Assembly (NCBI GenBank): GCA_902784045.1
Contig: CACZTE010000190.1
Location: 1 to 6,692, forward strand
Direction of reading: 5' to 3'
Length of the DNA: 6,692 bases
Origin: an uncultured Eubacterium sp.
Lineage (GTDB): Bacteria; Bacillota; Clostridia; Eubacteriales; Eubacteriaceae
Shown here: piece after piece, positions 6,301-6,692 of the stretch
Layout: the number at the start of each line of letters is the position of its first letter
Numbering within the stretch: position 1 is the first letter of the stretch
The notes under the pieces: generated by a model
Seen by the model: only the letters and a program-made list of their open reading frames with translations
Database searches by the model: none
Told to the model about the DNA's origin: nothing
Program-made: the position numbers and the translations under genes

Positions 6301-6692
6301 TACGCACCAATCAGCCGCTGACCGAGCTTGATGTCAAATCATTAGAGGATATTTTGTGGAAAGAGGTCGGAACCAAAGAAGATTACGAACAAGAATACGG
6401 ACAAAAACCGTTGGGTGAGTTTGTGCGCGGTATCGTAGGACTCGACATGAATGCCGCGAAAGAAGCTTTTTCGGAATTCCTTGATTATTCGCATTTCGAT
6501 AGCAGACAGATTTATTTTGTCAACCAAATCGTTGAATACATCGTTCATAACGGCATGATGACAGATTTGTCTGTGCTTCAAGAATCACCGTTTACCGATC
6601 AGGGAAGCGTGGTTGATATCTTCACCGATCTGTCGGTTTGGAGCTCAATCCGAAAGGTGATTGAAGAAATCAACACAAACGCAGTCGCGTAA
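3330..6692 (+). CDS. hsdR: Type I restriction-modification system, restriction subunit HsdR (EcoEI/EcoAI-like)
   Basis: ATP-driven translocase and endonuclease subunit. With HsdM and HsdS it pulls in unmethylated DNA and cuts away from the site. Starting at ATG 3330 it has 1120 residues; GTG 3321 would add three. Order of parts, numbered from ATG: a DUF4145 (HEPN-like) domain at about 15-125 with R91 and H98 in RCGNNVAH; a charged coiled coil at about 137-197; a PD-(D/E)xK nuclease with D251 (GFAD), E266 and K268 (EAK), followed by Q280xxxY284 as in RecB-type nucleases; and an SF2 motor with Walker A ATGSGKT (379-385), DEAH (478-481), LTATP (502-506), ISVDMLDTGIDVP (685-697) and QMIGRGTR (716-723). 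The C-terminal third (about 775-1120) is helical and fits the EcoEI R C-terminal region. All catalytic motifs are intact, so restriction should be functional. The DUF4145 plus EcoEI-type architecture points to the type IB group; I infer this from layout, not from a search. The stop codon is the last three bases of the window. Confidence 0.96.
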   Translation: MATNFDYLKKEPKFKSFADVAISAEKIILMDPEASIINSRRAMEFAVKWMYSVDNDLEKPYQDNLKSLMNAEDFREIVGPDMWKRMDFIRRCGNNVAHSGKRIGRDEAMLCLENLFIYLDYVAYCYADAYEERAFNPKLIAERIQKAKENRKQAEATKIELQKEIENSARKDIDLEKLRQENESLKEALSARRAEKQQTYVPKPLDLTEFKTRKIYIDSMLIDAGWTEGKDWLNEVELSGMPNKSETGFADYVLYDDAHKPLAVIEAKKTCADVVQGRQQAKLYADIIEKECGRRPVVFLTNGFETRIIDNHYPERKIAEIYSKRDLEKLYNLQAMKTGLTHVTVDKNIAGRYYQEAAIKAVCDSFDQKNRRKALLVMATGSGKTRTVIALCKVLLEAGWIKNILFLADRNSLVTQAKRSFVNLLPDLSCTNLCEEKENYNSHCVFSTYQTMMGCIDSVKDDDGKLFTSGHFDLVICDEAHRSIYNRYKDIFTYFDAPLVGLTATPKDEIDKNTYTIFELENGVPTYGYDLAQAVKDGYLVDYVSVETKLKFIEQGINYADLPEEEKEEYENTFGNENGELPDKISSSALNTWLFNEDTIKQVLHIVMRDALKINYGEKIGKTIIFAKNHEHAEKILEVFNKEYPNLSNGENGRAYAKVIDNYMTYSQNAIDEFSDANKLPQIAISVDMLDTGIDVPEILNLVFFKKVMSKAKFWQMIGRGTRLCPGLIDGEDKSKFYIFDFCGNFEFFRMGEGRPTANMIALQGAVFKLEFQIAYKLQDINYQTDSLIAFRQNLVAIMAGKVKELNRENFAVRQHIKYVDLYASEKNYQSLSYEDTLLVGEELAPLILPDNDEASAVRFDALMYALELAQLAGQKYGRYQSDLFKKVSGIASVANIPEIQAKHELIEKILNTDYVERAGIDDFEYIRENLRDLMKYLPKNKVRYDTNFVDDILDTQWNDAELENDELKNYKAKAEYYIRQHQDNIAIAKLRTNQPLTELDVKSLEDILWKEVGTKEDYEQEYGQKPLGEFVRGIVGLDMNAAKEAFSEFLDYSHFDSRQIYFVNQIVEYIVHNGMMTDLSVLQESPFTDQGSVVDIFTDLSVWSSIRKVIEEINTNAVA

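Overview
The window holds one almost complete defence operon, all on the plus strand: a type I restriction-modification (R-M) system in the order hsdM, hsdS, a small SWIM zinc-finger gene, hsdR. It is preceded by the 3' end of another gene, probably the C-terminal winged-helix part of a Fic-type or similar protein, which lies directly against hsdM. Only the upstream gene is cut by the window edge. The last base of the window is the last base of the hsdR stop codon.

Layout: 2-127 is the tail of the upstream gene, with an apparent one-base frameshift in an A5 run; the better-looking frame would end at 137. hsdM, the N6-adenine methyltransferase subunit, is at 141-1643. A 47-base gap follows with an 8-bp inverted repeat next to the hsdS ribosome binding site. 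hsdS, the two-domain specificity subunit, is at 1691-2842. A 144-residue protein with a CxCx9CxH SWIM motif is at 2882-3316. hsdR is at 3330-6692 and combines a DUF4145/HEPN-like N-terminus, a coiled coil, a PD-(D/E)xK nuclease, an SF2 translocase and a C-terminal region like the EcoEI/EcoAI (type IB) group. Gaps between genes are 4-47 bases and contain no recognisable terminator, so the genes are probably read as one transcript whose promoter lies left of the window. No stretch over 300 bases lacks a gene.

How it works: HsdM and HsdS form the sequence-specific methyltransferase. Adding HsdR gives the ATP-dependent translocase and nuclease that cuts unmethylated DNA. The SWIM protein is not a standard subunit. 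Its place inside the operon, just before hsdR, suggests a DNA- or protein-binding accessory to the complex, but no function can be shown from sequence alone.

Organism: the purine-rich Shine-Dalgarno sites (GAGGAGG, GGAG), frequent AAA/GAA/AGA codons and moderate GC of the M and R genes (mid-40s percent in hand-counted lines) suggest a Bacillota-type bacterium. This is only a lineage-level inference. hsdS is much more AT-rich (22-37 percent GC in counted lines) than its neighbours, which fits repeated exchange of the specificity gene. The main unusual points are the SWIM gene inside the R-M operon, the HEPN-like motif in HsdR, the composition break around hsdS, and the frameshift just upstream.
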